NCBI RefSeq assembly: GCF_001422375.1
Contig: NZ_LMMU01000010.1
Coordinates: 57,550 to 121,549, forward strand
Reading direction: 5' to 3'
Source of the DNA: Methylobacterium sp. Leaf99
Lineage (GTDB): Bacteria; Pseudomonadota; Alphaproteobacteria; Rhizobiales; Beijerinckiaceae
Length of the DNA stretch: 64,000 nucleotides
Each line of letters begins with the position of its first letter. The stretch's first letter is position 1. The translations under genes and the position numbers were made by a program. Under the pieces are notes generated by a model. That model was not told where the DNA came from and searched no databases. It saw only the letters and a program-made list of their open reading frames with translations. This document shows positions 28,203 through 37,685 of this stretch, in pieces.

Positions 28203-28514
28203 TCAATCGACCGGCGGACTTGCCTCGCGGCTCCGCCGCGCGCCCGCAAAGTTCAGCAGGGCCTGCGCCACGAGGGCGTCGACGCCGCGCTCCGTCTGCG
28301 GGGTGCGGATCACCAGGCTGGTGATGGCGTCGGGGTGGTTTTTGCGCTGCTTCGGCGTGCGGGCGTGGTTGGAGATCCGGAGCGCGAAGGCGCAGCCCTC
28401 TGGCTTGAGGTAGAGGCTGTCGCCCCGGGTGTTGCGGGCCACGATGGCAAAGCCGTGGGCGATCACTCCGGCCACGGCCCGGTCCAGGGCCGCCTGGGGG
28501 GTGAGGAGGCTCAC
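28203..28514 (-). CDS. small hypothetical protein
   Basis: 103 residues, no signal peptide, helical start (PQAALDRAVAGVIAHGFAIV) followed by a beta-like GDSLYLKPEGCAFALRISNH and a basic stretch. No family recognised. Its GTG start overlaps the TGA of the upstream acyltransferase (GTGA at 28514-28511), which supports both the start and co-translation. Third gene of the glycosyltransferase-acyltransferase unit. Confidence 0.6.
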   Translation of the reverse strand: MSLLTPQAALDRAVAGVIAHGFAIVARNTRGDSLYLKPEGCAFALRISNHARTPKQRKNHPDAITSLVIRTPQTERGVDALVAQALLNFAGARRSREASPPVD

Positions 28515-29575
28515 GACACCGCCGCCTGGGGCCCGCGCGCCCTCAGGGCCCGCGCCTTGAGCCGCAGGGCGGGCTTCTCGACGGCGACCCATGACGCGGC
28601 CGCCACGAGCCCGGTGAGCGCCAGGGCAGGGGGCAGCAGCAGCCAGGGCGCGGCCGCCGGCATCAGGGCGTGCAGGCTCTGCTGGATCGGCCAGCCGTAG
28701 AGGTAGATCCCGTAGGAGAGGTCGGCGCGCGGCTCCAAGGCCGGATGGGCCAGGGCCGGGCTCAGGGCCAGCCAGATCGCCCCGTAGGCCTCGGCGAGGA
28801 ACAGGGTCGCCCGGTAGGGGGGCGTGCCCTGGAGAAGGGCGGCGGCCAGCGCCAAGGCGACGAGGGGCCAGGCCCGATGCCGGAGGCGGTCGCGCCAGAG
28901 GTAGAGGGCGGAGCCCGACGCGAACAGCAGGGGCAGGCGAAAGCGCGTCTCCGCGCCCTCGGACAGGTCGGGATGGAGGAATTCCGCCGCCGCCAGCCCC
29001 ATGGCGAGGGCCGCCACGAGGGCCAGCGCCGGTCCGCGCCGCAGGAGGCCGAGGAGTCCGGCGACGAGCAGCCCGAGATAGCACAGCACCTCGTATTTCA
29101 GGGTCCAGACCGTGCCCAGCGGCGAGCGGTAGGGATTGTCCGGAAACACCCCCGGCAGGCTCGCGTTGCTCTTGAACGTCGTCAGGGTGTCGCGGATGAA
29201 ACGCCACGGGCCGGGCTCGCTCAGGTATGCGGCCACGGGCAGGCGGGTGAGGGCGGGGCCGAGGATCAGGGTGACGATGAGGGTCGCGGCGATCACGCCC
29301 GGCAGGATGCGGAGGGTCCGGGCCAGGACGTAGTCGCGGGCCCCGCGCCGCTCCAGGCTCATGGCGACGAGGAAACCCGAGACGGCGAAGAACCCGTTTA
29401 CCGCGTGCGCGCCCAGGGAAAATCCCGTCGCCCGGGCCAGGGGCTCGTCGAGGGGCTGCCCGCTGGTGACGCTGAAGGCGTGGGAGACGACCACGGCGGT
29501 GGCGAGGGCGAGGCGCAGGGCGGAGAAGCCATTGTGCGGCCGGGCCAGGGCCCGCCCGAAGGTGTTCGCGCTCAC
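28511..29575 (-). CDS. acyltransferase 3 family membrane protein
   Basis: 354-residue polytopic protein with about ten membrane helices. The acyltransferase-3 pattern is clear: FSALRLALATAVVVSHAF with the conserved His in the first helix, HAVNGFFAVSGFLVAMS, ARTLRILPGV and SYGIYLYGWPIQQ near the C-terminus. Members O-acetylate exopolysaccharide or LPS sugars. GTG 29575 overlaps the stop of the upstream glycosyltransferase by four bases, fixing the start. Together with that gene it probably decorates a surface polysaccharide. Confidence 0.88.
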   Translation of the reverse strand: MSANTFGRALARPHNGFSALRLALATAVVVSHAFSVTSGQPLDEPLARATGFSLGAHAVNGFFAVSGFLVAMSLERRGARDYVLARTLRILPGVIAATLIVTLILGPALTRLPVAAYLSEPGPWRFIRDTLTTFKSNASLPGVFPDNPYRSPLGTVWTLKYEVLCYLGLLVAGLLGLLRRGPALALVAALAMGLAAAEFLHPDLSEGAETRFRLPLLFASGSALYLWRDRLRHRAWPLVALALAAALLQGTPPYRATLFLAEAYGAIWLALSPALAHPALEPRADLSYGIYLYGWPIQQSLHALMPAAAPWLLLPPALALTGLVAAASWVAVEKPALRLKARALRARGPQAAVS

Positions 29576-30456
29576 GCGGGCTCCTCGCGGTCCAATCCCT
29601 CGTGATCGAGGGCGGAGCGGCCGCGCAGGGCGGCCAGCGCCCCGGCCGCCGAGCCGCCGTAGCGCTCCCACAGGGCGCGGTGTCCGACGAGGCGGGCCAA
29701 GGCGGCCTTCGGCGCGTTGACGGCGAGCATGCCCGGGCTCGGATCGGACAGGCCGTATTTGGCGGAGACGTAGGCGCGTGACCACGCCTGATGCCAGCGG
29801 GTGCGGAACACCCGGCCGGGTTCCGGCGCCGAGGAGCGTCCGCGCCCGTGCAGGGCTTGCGCCCCGTGGACGTGAACGAGGGCATGGCCGGCATCGGCCA
29901 CGCGCCGGCACAGGTCGTCGTCCTCGTAGAACAGGAACAGGTTCGGATCGAAGCCGCCGAGCGCCAGGAACAGGTCGCGCCGGATCATCAGGCAGGCGCC
30001 CGACAGGAACGGCGCGCAGGCGTCGCCCTCGGGCAGGGACCGTCTGCCCTTGCGGTTGGTGAGATAGGGGGCGAGCAGCGAGCGCGGCTGGTAGAAGAAC
30101 CGCCCGTCCGGCTCCACGAGGCGGGGAGCCAGGAGTCCCGCATCCGGATAGGCGCGGGCGGCGACGAGCAGGGCGTCGACGGTGCCGGGCCGCAGGATCA
30201 CATCGGGGTTGAGGACGAGGACGCGCTCGGCATGGGTGGCGGCCCCGACGCCGCGGTTGTTGGCCCGGCCGTAGCCTTCGTTGCGGGCGTTCCGCACCAC
30301 CTGCGCGCCCGCCGCCTCGGCCACCGCCACGGACGCGTCCCGGCTGGCATTGTCGACGACCAGGGCCGGCACGTGCTCGGCGGCCAGCGCCGCGAGGCAG
30401 CCGGGCAGGGCGTGCGCGCTGTCATGGGTGACGACGATGGCGACGAGGCTCGGCAC
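29572..30456 (-). CDS. glycosyltransferase family 2
   Basis: 294-residue inverting GT-A glycosyltransferase of the rhamnosyltransferase-like type. It has VAIVVTHDSAHALPGCLAAL, VVDNASRDAS, RNARNEGYGRANNRGV, the acceptor-metal region VLVLNPDVILRPG (Asn-Pro-Asp in place of DxD, as is usual in this subgroup), FLSGACLMIRRDLFLALGGF and LFYEDDDLCRRVADAGH. Substrate unknown. GTG 30456 is the start. First gene of a three-gene overlapped unit. Confidence 0.92.
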   Translation of the reverse strand: MPSLVAIVVTHDSAHALPGCLAALAAEHVPALVVDNASRDASVAVAEAAGAQVVRNARNEGYGRANNRGVGAATHAERVLVLNPDVILRPGTVDALLVAARAYPDAGLLAPRLVEPDGRFFYQPRSLLAPYLTNRKGRRSLPEGDACAPFLSGACLMIRRDLFLALGGFDPNLFLFYEDDDLCRRVADAGHALVHVHGAQALHGRGRSSAPEPGRVFRTRWHQAWSRAYVSAKYGLSDPSPGMLAVNAPKAALARLVGHRALWERYGGSAAGALAALRGRSALDHEGLDREEPA

Positions 30457-30531
30457 GGCTCGGCTACGTCTCCCGTGGTGGATGAGGCGCGACGCGATTC
30501 CCTCCCCCGGGCCGGGGGAGGGAGGGGGCGC

Positions 30532-32388
30532 CTAGGCGCTCTTCTCGGGCAGGTTGAGGCGGATGTGGAGTTCGCGCAGCTGCTTCGGCGTGGCCTCAGC
30601 GGGGGCGCCCATCATCAGGTCCTCGGCGCGCTGGTTCATGGGGAACAGCACCACCTCGCGCAGGTTCTGCTCGCCGCAGAGCAGCATGACGATGCGGTCG
30701 ATCCCCGGCGCGATGCCGCCGTGCGGCGGGGCGCCGAGCTTCAGGGCGTTGAGCATGCCGCCGAACTTTTCTTCGAGTACGTCCTGGCCGTAGCCGGCGA
30801 GACCGAAGGCCTTCTCCATCACCTCGGGGCGATGGTTGCGGATGGCGCCCGACGAGAGTTCGGTGCCGTTGCAGACGATGTCGTACTGGAACGCCTTGAT
30901 GTCGAGGATTTTTTTTGTGACATCGCCCTCTGGCAACCCAAGGTGCTGCTCTGCCTTAGCCGTATCGAGATCGAGCGCCAGGAACTCGTCCCGATCAAAA
31001 TTCGGCATCGAGAACGGGTTGTGGGAGAAGTCGATCTTCTTGTCGTCCTCGTTCCACTCGTACATCGGGAAGTCGGTGATCCAGCAGAAGGCGAACTGGT
31101 CCTTGTCGGAGAGGTTCAGCTCGTCCGCGATGCGGATGCGGGCCTTGCCGGCCAGCGCCGCCGCCTTGGCCTCGGTGCCGGCGGAGAAGAACACCGCGTC
31201 GCCGGCCTTCGTCCCGGTCTTTTCGCGGATGAGGGCCTGGACCTCGGCGGGGATGAACTTGGCGATGGGGCCCTTGCCGGTGAGCACGCCGTCGACGTCC
31301 TCGAAGATGACGTAGCCGAGGCCGGGCGCGCCCTCGGCGCGGGCGAAATCGTTGAGCTTGTCGAAGAACGAGCGCGGCTGGGTCGCCGCGCCCGTCGCCG
31401 GGATCGCCCGGACCTTGCCGCCGGACGCGATCACGCCCTTGAACGCCTTGAACGCGACGTCGTCGCGCGAGAATTCGTCGGTGACGTCGGCGATGATCAG
31501 CGGGTTGCGCAGGTCCGGCTTGTCGACGCCGTATTTCAGCATCGACTCGGCGTAGGGAATGCGCGGGAATTCCCCCGTCACGCGCTTGCCGTCGGCGAAT
31601 TCCTCGAAGACGCTGCGCAGCACCGGCTCCACGGACTGGAACACGTCCTCCTGGGTGACGAAGCTCATCTCGATGTCGAGCTGGTAGAACTCGCCGGGCG
31701 AGCGGTCGGCGCGGGCATCCTCGTCGCGAAAACACGGGGCGATCTGGAAGTAGCGGTCGAAGCCGGCGATCATCGTCAGCTGCTTGAACTGCTGGGGCGC
31801 CTGCGGCAGCGCGTAGAATTTGCCGGGATGGACGCGGGAGGGCACGAGGTAGTCGCGTGCGCCCTCCGGCGAGGACGCCGTGAGGATCGGGGTCTGGAAC
31901 TCGAAGAACCCGCCCTCGCGCATGCGGCGGCGGAGCGAATCGATGATCGCGCCGCGCTTCATGATGTTGGCGTGAAGCTTGTCGCGGCGCAGATCCAGGA
32001 AGCGGTACTTCAGCCGCGTCTCCTCCGGGTACTCCTGGTCGCCGAACACCGGCACCGGCAGCTCGCCCGCGGGCCCGAGCACCTCGAGGTCGTCGATGTA
32101 GACCTCGATGGTGCCCGTGGGCAGGTCGGGGTTCTCGGTGCCGGCGGGACGGGTGCGCACGCGCCCGTCGATGCGGATCACCCATTCGGAGCGGGCGAGG
32201 TTCGCCCCCTGGAACGCCTTGGAATCCGAGTCCACCACGCATTGCGTGCGGCCGTAATGGTCGCGCAGGTCGATGAACAGCACGCCGCCATGGTCGCGGA
32301 TGCGGTGGCACCAGCCCGAGAGGCGAACGGTCTGGCCGACGTCCGAGGGGCGGAGCGCCCCGCAGGTGTGGGTACGATAACGGTGCAT
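30532..32388 (-). CDS. aspS: aspartate--tRNA ligase
   Basis: Class II aminoacyl-tRNA synthetase, 618 residues, bacterial type. It has an N-terminal OB-fold (VGQTVRLSGWCHRIRDHGGV), motif 2 PCFRDEDARADRSPGEFYQL, the bacterial GAD insertion and motif 3 GGIAPGIDRIVMLL. ATG 32388 begins the family-typical MHRYRTHTCG; upstream in-frame codons are ignored. The coding strand contains a run of eight A at about 30909-30916 (codons for Thr-Lys-Lys-Ile), unusual in this genome. Divergent from rnd with 139 bases between. Confidence 0.97.
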   Translation of the reverse strand: MHRYRTHTCGALRPSDVGQTVRLSGWCHRIRDHGGVLFIDLRDHYGRTQCVVDSDSKAFQGANLARSEWVIRIDGRVRTRPAGTENPDLPTGTIEVYIDDLEVLGPAGELPVPVFGDQEYPEETRLKYRFLDLRRDKLHANIMKRGAIIDSLRRRMREGGFFEFQTPILTASSPEGARDYLVPSRVHPGKFYALPQAPQQFKQLTMIAGFDRYFQIAPCFRDEDARADRSPGEFYQLDIEMSFVTQEDVFQSVEPVLRSVFEEFADGKRVTGEFPRIPYAESMLKYGVDKPDLRNPLIIADVTDEFSRDDVAFKAFKGVIASGGKVRAIPATGAATQPRSFFDKLNDFARAEGAPGLGYVIFEDVDGVLTGKGPIAKFIPAEVQALIREKTGTKAGDAVFFSAGTEAKAAALAGKARIRIADELNLSDKDQFAFCWITDFPMYEWNEDDKKIDFSHNPFSMPNFDRDEFLALDLDTAKAEQHLGLPEGDVTKKILDIKAFQYDIVCNGTELSSGAIRNHRPEVMEKAFGLAGYGQDVLEEKFGGMLNALKLGAPPHGGIAPGIDRIVMLLCGEQNLREVVLFPMNQRAEDLMMGAPAEATPKQLRELHIRLNLPEKSA

Positions 32389-32527
32389 GGCGGGCTCTAT
32401 GGAATGAGCCCGGCACCATTCACGCGAGGGCGGGCAAGTCAAGGCGAGGCTGTCCGTCGCCGCGATCCACCATGGCTTCGAATCGTGCCCTCGCCTCCGG
32501 TGTCAACCTCCGATATAGCCGATTTTC

Positions 32528-33679
32528 ATGGACCTCATCTCGACCACGCCGGCCCTGGCCGACGCCTGCACCCGTTTCGCCGCGCAGTCCTTCGTGACCG
32601 TCGATACGGAATTCATGCGCGAGACCACCTATTATCCAAAGCTCTGCCTCATCCAGATGGCGGGGCCGGACGGGTCGGGGGTGCTCGTCGATCCGCTCTC
32701 GCCCGACCTCGACCTCGCGCCGTTCTTCGCGCTGATGGCCGACGAGGGCGTGGTCAAGGTGTTCCACTCCGCCCGGCAGGACCTCGAGATCATCTGGCTG
32801 CTCGGCGGCCTGCTGCCGCAGCCGTTCTTCGACACGCAGGTGGCCGCCATGGTGTGCGGCTACGGCGATTCGGTCTCCTACGAGCAGCTCGTCAACGACG
32901 TGGCGAAGGCCAAGATCGACAAGTCCTCGCGCTTCACCGACTGGTCGCGCCGGCCCCTCTCCGACGCGCAGCTGACCTACGCCCTGTCCGACGTCACCCA
33001 CTTGGTGAAGGTCTACGAGGTTCTGGCCGGCCAGCTCCTGTCCACCGACCGGGGCGAGTGGCTCGACGAGGAAATGAGCGTCCTCACCTCGCCCGAGACC
33101 TACCGGGCCGACCCGTCCCAGGCCTGGCGGCGTCTCGCCGGACGGATGCGCAAGCCCCGCGAGATCGCCGTGCTCATCGAGGTCGCCGCCTGGCGCGAGC
33201 GCGAGGCGCAGAGCCGCAACGTGCCGCGCGGGCGCATCCTCAAGGACGAGGCGGTGATCGACGTCGCTTCGTCGGCGCCGCGCAGCGTCGAGGCCCTGGG
33301 GCGCCTGCGCTCGATTCCCGCCGGGTTCGAGCGCTCGCGCACGGGCACCGACATCCTCGCCGCCGTCGAGCGTGGCTTCGCCCACGACCTCGCCGACATC
33401 GCCCTGCCGGAGCGCAGTCGCAGCCGGGGCGGCAACGGGGCCCTCGTCGAGCTTCTCAAGGTGCTCCTGAAGGCCGTGTGCGAGACCGAAGGCGTCGCTC
33501 CGAAGATCATCGCCACGGTGGACGATCTCGAAGCCATCGCCGACGACGACGCGGCCGACGTGCCCGTGCTGCACGGCTGGCGCCGGGCCCTGTTCGGCGA
33601 GAAGGCCCTGGCCCTCAAGGCCGGCCGCCTCGCCCTGTCCGCCGAGCGCGGGCGCGTGGTGGTGCGCGAACTGGATTGA
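32528..33679 (+). CDS. rnd: ribonuclease D
   Basis: 3'-5' exoribonuclease acting in tRNA 3'-end maturation. 383 residues. The DEDDy exonuclease site is complete: Asp26 and Glu28 in VTVDTEFM, Asp85 in HSARQDLEII, and Tyr151/Asp155 in YALSDVTHL. An HRDC domain follows (WRRLAGRMRKPREIAVLIEV...RNVPRGRILKDEAVID). rnd next to aspS is a conserved neighbourhood in Rhizobiales. Confidence 0.95.
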   Translation: MDLISTTPALADACTRFAAQSFVTVDTEFMRETTYYPKLCLIQMAGPDGSGVLVDPLSPDLDLAPFFALMADEGVVKVFHSARQDLEIIWLLGGLLPQPFFDTQVAAMVCGYGDSVSYEQLVNDVAKAKIDKSSRFTDWSRRPLSDAQLTYALSDVTHLVKVYEVLAGQLLSTDRGEWLDEEMSVLTSPETYRADPSQAWRRLAGRMRKPREIAVLIEVAAWREREAQSRNVPRGRILKDEAVIDVASSAPRSVEALGRLRSIPAGFERSRTGTDILAAVERGFAHDLADIALPERSRSRGGNGALVELLKVLLKAVCETEGVAPKIIATVDDLEAIADDDAADVPVLHGWRRALFGEKALALKAGRLALSAERGRVVVRELD

Positions 33680-33713
33680 CGGTCGCCGGGCGGTCTGCGT
33701 CGAGGAGCGCGCG

Positions 33714-34592
33714 GTGGAGCTGAAATGGCTGGAGGATTTCCTCAGCCTCGCCGAGACCCGCAGCTTCTCCCGCTCGGCCGAGGCGCGCCACGTCACGCAA
33801 TCGGCCTTCAGCCGTCGGATCCAGGCCCTGGAGCTCTGGCTCGGCGTCGGGCTCATCGACCGCAGCACCTACCCGACCACCCTGACCCCGGCGGGCAGGC
33901 GTTTTCGCGAGACCGCGGAGGAGACCGTGCGGATGCTCCACGCCAGCCGCGTGGATCTCCGCGCCGGCACCGGATCGGGCGGTCCGGTGGTGCGTGTCGC
34001 CGCCCTGCACACCCTGGCCCTGGCCTTCTTCCCCGCCTGGGTCCGGGCCGTCGAAGCCCGCACCGGCCCCATCGGGACGCGCCTGCTGCCGGACGATTTT
34101 CACAATTGCCTCCAGGCCATCGCCGAGGGCGGCTGCGACTTCCTCCTGACCTTCCATCATCCAGGCGTGCCGATCCTCCTCGACCCGGACCTCTATCCGC
34201 ACCGCGCCGTCGGGGCGGACGGGCTGGTGGCGGTCCGCAGCCCGGCCCTGTCCGGGCCAGACGTGCCGCTCCTGGTTTATGCCGCCGACACCTTCCTCGG
34301 GCGCGTGAGCCTGTTCGCGCAGGCCGGGGGCGATGCCCCGCCGGGGCGGATCGTCCACACCAACCCCATGGCCGAGGCGCTGAAGGCCATGGCGCTCGAG
34401 GGGCACGGCCTCGCCTATGTGCCGCGCAGTCTCGTCGCCCGCGAACTCGCCGAGGGGCGGCTGGTCGCCGTGGGGGCCGACGTCCCCCTGGAGATCCGGC
34501 TCTACCGCAACCGCGCCCGGACCCGCGCCGCCGTCGAGGCGGTGTGGGCGGCGGCCGAGCCGTATTCGCCACCTTATTCGCCGACGGCATGA
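33714..34592 (+). CDS. LysR family transcriptional regulator (HypT-like)
   Basis: 292-residue regulator. The N-terminal winged helix-turn-helix reads WLEDFLSLAETRSFSRSAEA and TQSAFSRRIQALELWLGV; the effector domain follows from about residue 90, with the substrate-like region DFLLTFHHPG. The N-terminus and FHHP stretch resemble HypT/YjiE-type regulators. GTG 33714 has GAGGAG upstream. The Asp/Glu racemase gene follows on the same strand after 76 bases and may be its target or co-transcribed with it. Confidence 0.9.
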   Translation: MELKWLEDFLSLAETRSFSRSAEARHVTQSAFSRRIQALELWLGVGLIDRSTYPTTLTPAGRRFRETAEETVRMLHASRVDLRAGTGSGGPVVRVAALHTLALAFFPAWVRAVEARTGPIGTRLLPDDFHNCLQAIAEGGCDFLLTFHHPGVPILLDPDLYPHRAVGADGLVAVRSPALSGPDVPLLVYAADTFLGRVSLFAQAGGDAPPGRIVHTNPMAEALKAMALEGHGLAYVPRSLVARELAEGRLVAVGADVPLEIRLYRNRARTRAAVEAVWAAAEPYSPPYSPTA

Positions 34593-34668
34593 GGCGTTCC
34601 GATACGGCATTGGCCCTCGGCGCCACGCCGCGTCATGCCTCTTCCCGTCAGGCGATGGGGAGGGAACG

Positions 34669-35367
34669 ATGCTGGGAATCCTCGGGGGCATGGGGCCGAT
34701 GGCCACCGTGGACTTCATGCGCAAGCTCGTGGACGCCACCCCGGCGACGCGCGATCAGGACCATCCCGGCGCCCTGGTGCTCCAGGCCTCCGACATCCCC
34801 GACCGGACCCGGGCCATCCTCGGGGGCGGTCCCGATCCCCTGCCCGCCATGGCGGCGGGCCTGCGCCGCCTCGAAGCGGCGGGCGCCACCCGCATCGCGA
34901 TCCCGTGCAACACCGCCCATCACTGGCACGCCGCGCTCCAGGCGCGGACGGCCCTGCCGATCCTGCACATCGTCGAGGCCGTGGCCGGCACGCTGCTCGC
35001 CCGGGGATATCGCGGCGGGTCCGTCGGGCTGCTCGCCACCAGCGGAACCCTCGCAGCCGGAATCTACCCCGAGCGCCTGGCCCGGCACGGCTTCGTCTGC
35101 GTGAGCCCTGCGGATCAGGACGCGGTGATGCGGGCGATCCGCCTCGCGAAGGCCGGGGCCGTGGCCGAGGCCGGCCTCATCCTGCGCGACCAGGCGCGCG
35201 GTTTGATCGCGGCCGGCTGCGGGCCGGTGGTACTCGCCTGCACGGAGATCCCCCTGGCCCTCGCCGCGTCCGGTGAGAACCTTGCCGATCCCCTTCTCGA
35301 TGCCACCGAGGCGCTCGCCCAGGCCTGCATCAAGGCCTGCGATACGCCCGTGCGGCAGGCCGCGTAG
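34669..35367 (+). CDS. aspartate/glutamate racemase family protein
   Basis: Cofactor-independent racemase, 232 residues. MLGILGGMGPMATVDFMRKL is the family N-terminus; the two catalytic cysteines are in IPCNTAHHWH and VVLACTEIPLAL. It would interconvert L- and D-aspartate (or a related acid). ATG 34669 follows GGGGAGGGAAC. It lies behind a LysR gene, a pairing frequent in Rhizobiales. Confidence 0.92.
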   Translation: MLGILGGMGPMATVDFMRKLVDATPATRDQDHPGALVLQASDIPDRTRAILGGGPDPLPAMAAGLRRLEAAGATRIAIPCNTAHHWHAALQARTALPILHIVEAVAGTLLARGYRGGSVGLLATSGTLAAGIYPERLARHGFVCVSPADQDAVMRAIRLAKAGAVAEAGLILRDQARGLIAAGCGPVVLACTEIPLALAASGENLADPLLDATEALAQACIKACDTPVRQAA

Positions 35368-35372
35368 CCTCG

Positions 35373-37160
35373 TCAGTTCGCCTTGGCGTCGATGGTGAGG
35401 CGGTCGAGGACGGCGGCCGGCGTCGGGGCGGCGCTGAATTCCAGCATGCCGATGCCGGTGCCGTTCTTGGGCCGGACGCTCAGGAACAGGGTGCCGGGCT
35501 TGGCCACGAACTGGCCCATGGCCGCGCCGATGGCCTTGGCGCCGGCCGAATTGCCGAGGATCGCCGGCACGCCGTAGAGGCTCGCCGTGGCGTATTCCTG
35601 CTTCAGCTCCTCGGGCTTGAGGCTGAGCACCTTGGACTGGGCCGCGATGAAGCGCTCGAACAGGCCGGTGTTCTCGATGGTGAGATCGAGGGCTTTCGCC
35701 GTGGCCGACAGCATGGCGAAGCCCGACACGCCCGCATCGGGATCGAACACCTCGGGGCCGATGCCGCCGAGCATGCCGTTGATCCGCACCGTGCCCATGT
35801 CCTTGCCCGAGATGGAGACCTCGCCGAGCTTGAGTTCCTTGGCCGCCGCGTCCCAGGCCGTGTCGGCCACCACGTTCAGATCGAGGTCGCGGTAGCCGTA
35901 GAGGCCGAGGGAGCCCAGACCGGGCACGCCGGCCACGGCGGAGGCCGGCAGGGTCAGGCCCGACAGGTTGACCCGTCCGGCCGTGGGGACGCCGTCGCGG
36001 GGGGCGCCGAAATTCATGGCGGCCGTGCGCAGGCCGACATGCATCGGCTCGGCCTTGACCGCCGGGTCCGGAGACTTGGCGCCCGGATCGCCCGTGAGAT
36101 CGAGGCTGAGATCCGTGAGCGCCACCGTGCCGATCACCGGGGTGAGCCGGCGCAGGTCCTCGTCCGTAGCGTCGGGCATCGCCGCGAGCTTGCGCAGGGC
36201 GGCGATGGTGGGGGCGAGGGAGAAGCCGTTGAGCGACAGGCGTGCGAGCTTGGCGTCGATCCCGTTGCTCGTGAGGACCAGGTCCTCAAGGCTCGCATCC
36301 GAGCCGCCGACGAGGATGCGGCCGATGCCGAGGTTGAGCGGGGCGGGTCCCTTGGTATGCTGGATGCTCAGGCCGGTGGCCTCGAAACCGCCCAGGGTCA
36401 CCGATTCGGCGAGGTCGGCGGCCGTGGCCGACAGCTTGGCCCGGGTGGCCGGCGGCGCTTCGGCGAGGCCGGGGGCGGTGAGCGCCTTGAGGGCGCCGGC
36501 CCAGGTGCCCGGCACCGGGCGGGCGCTGAGGTCGCGGCCCTGGATGCGGGCGAGCTTCACCGCCGTGCCGTTCGCATCGACGAAGGCGACGTCCGCGACG
36601 GAGAAGGCGCCGTAGATCCGCTGCGGAGCGGCCTTGCCGTCGCCGGGCTCGGCATAGAGCCGGGCCAGCGCCGCGAGATCGAGGTCGCTCGCCCGGAACG
36701 CGCCGTAGGAGCCGGCAGCCTTGTGGTCGCCCTCCGCGGCGAGCACGGCCCCGGTGGCGGTGAGCTCGGCGATCCGCCCGGCGCGGACGTCCTTGGCCAC
36801 CACGTCGCGGTAGGTCACCGTCTCGCGGGCGCCCTCGATGCGGAGATCCGGAATCAGCAGGCTCGCGGCGTCGAGGCGGGTGAGGCGCGCCGCCACGGGC
36901 TCGGGGCCGGGCCGGAGCAGGGTGAGCAACTCGTCCTTCGACAGGCGCGTCCCGCCCACCGTGACGCGCGCGGCCTTCAGCACCGTGTCGCCCAGCGGCA
37001 GCACCACGTCCGTCAGGGCCACGTCCTGGACGGCGGAGGCCGCTTCCTGGGCCCAGGCGGGCCCCGGCTGCGCCGGCAGGCCGGCGCTCAGGAGAACGAG
37101 GACGCAGGCCGAGGCACCGGTCGCCCAGCGCAGGAGGGGGCGGCCTTTCGAGGGGGTCAT
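35373..37160 (-). CDS. large exported protein of unknown function
   Basis: 595 residues with a signal peptide (LLRWATGASACVLVLLSAGL, cleavage near AWA at about 37). The mature protein is a run of repeating units of the kind VALTDVVLPLG, IRIEG/ISGKDMGTVRIN, with many short beta-type segments and recurrent LxxLxxxG, suggesting an AsmA-like or elongated beta structure in the periplasm. No catalytic motif is seen. The open frame continues upstream without a start that would be plausible. Possibly an envelope lipid- or glycan-transport protein; not recognised as a named family. Confidence 0.7.
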   Translation of the reverse strand: MTPSKGRPLLRWATGASACVLVLLSAGLPAQPGPAWAQEAASAVQDVALTDVVLPLGDTVLKAARVTVGGTRLSKDELLTLLRPGPEPVAARLTRLDAASLLIPDLRIEGARETVTYRDVVAKDVRAGRIAELTATGAVLAAEGDHKAAGSYGAFRASDLDLAALARLYAEPGDGKAAPQRIYGAFSVADVAFVDANGTAVKLARIQGRDLSARPVPGTWAGALKALTAPGLAEAPPATRAKLSATAADLAESVTLGGFEATGLSIQHTKGPAPLNLGIGRILVGGSDASLEDLVLTSNGIDAKLARLSLNGFSLAPTIAALRKLAAMPDATDEDLRRLTPVIGTVALTDLSLDLTGDPGAKSPDPAVKAEPMHVGLRTAAMNFGAPRDGVPTAGRVNLSGLTLPASAVAGVPGLGSLGLYGYRDLDLNVVADTAWDAAAKELKLGEVSISGKDMGTVRINGMLGGIGPEVFDPDAGVSGFAMLSATAKALDLTIENTGLFERFIAAQSKVLSLKPEELKQEYATASLYGVPAILGNSAGAKAIGAAMGQFVAKPGTLFLSVRPKNGTGIGMLEFSAAPTPAAVLDRLTIDAKAN

Positions 37161-37264
37161 GCGGTTTTCCGGATCGCTGGCGAACGGCGCTTCGAGGAGA
37201 GGGCGCATCCGTGCCGCGTTTCGGCGCCCGTGGCAAATGCCGGGTGGTCCGGCCGGGAGTGCCC

Positions 37265-37591
37265 TTACAGGGAGAACGAGGTGCCGCAGCCGCAGGAGGC
37301 GGTGGCGAGCGGGTTCTCGATCTTGAACGACTGGCCGATGAGGTCGTTGACGAAATCGATGACCGCGCCGCTCATGTACTCGAGGGACATGGGGTCGACG
37401 AGGACGGTGGCGCCGTCGCGCTCGATGGCGACGTCGTCGGAGGCCCGCGCCCGTTCGATGTCGAAGGCGTAGGAGAAGCCCGAGCAGCCGCCGCCGTTGA
37501 CGCTGATCCGCAGGCTCGCGCCGGGGGGCTCGGCCCCCATGATCTCGTTGATGCGCTTCGCCGCGCGCGGGGTCAGGGTGATGTCGGCCAT
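37265..37591 (-). CDS. erpA: A-type iron-sulfur cluster carrier / insertion protein
   Basis: 108-residue carrier that passes 4Fe-4S clusters to target enzymes. The three ligand cysteines are in GGGCSGFSY and TASCGCGTSFSL, the invariant A-type pattern. Normal length. The neighbourhood (divergent dgt, then argS) is conserved in Rhizobiales, where this gene is usually annotated erpA; distinction from IscA/SufA rests on context. Confidence 0.92.
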   Translation of the reverse strand: MADITLTPRAAKRINEIMGAEPPGASLRISVNGGGCSGFSYAFDIERARASDDVAIERDGATVLVDPMSLEYMSGAVIDFVNDLIGQSFKIENPLATASCGCGTSFSL

Positions 37592-37685
37592 CGTGATGCT
37601 CGTCTCGTCGATTGCCAGGAACGCTCAGGCACACAAGATATGCGCGGCAGGCACGCGCTGCAACGCGGCGCGACGGGGGGATGAC

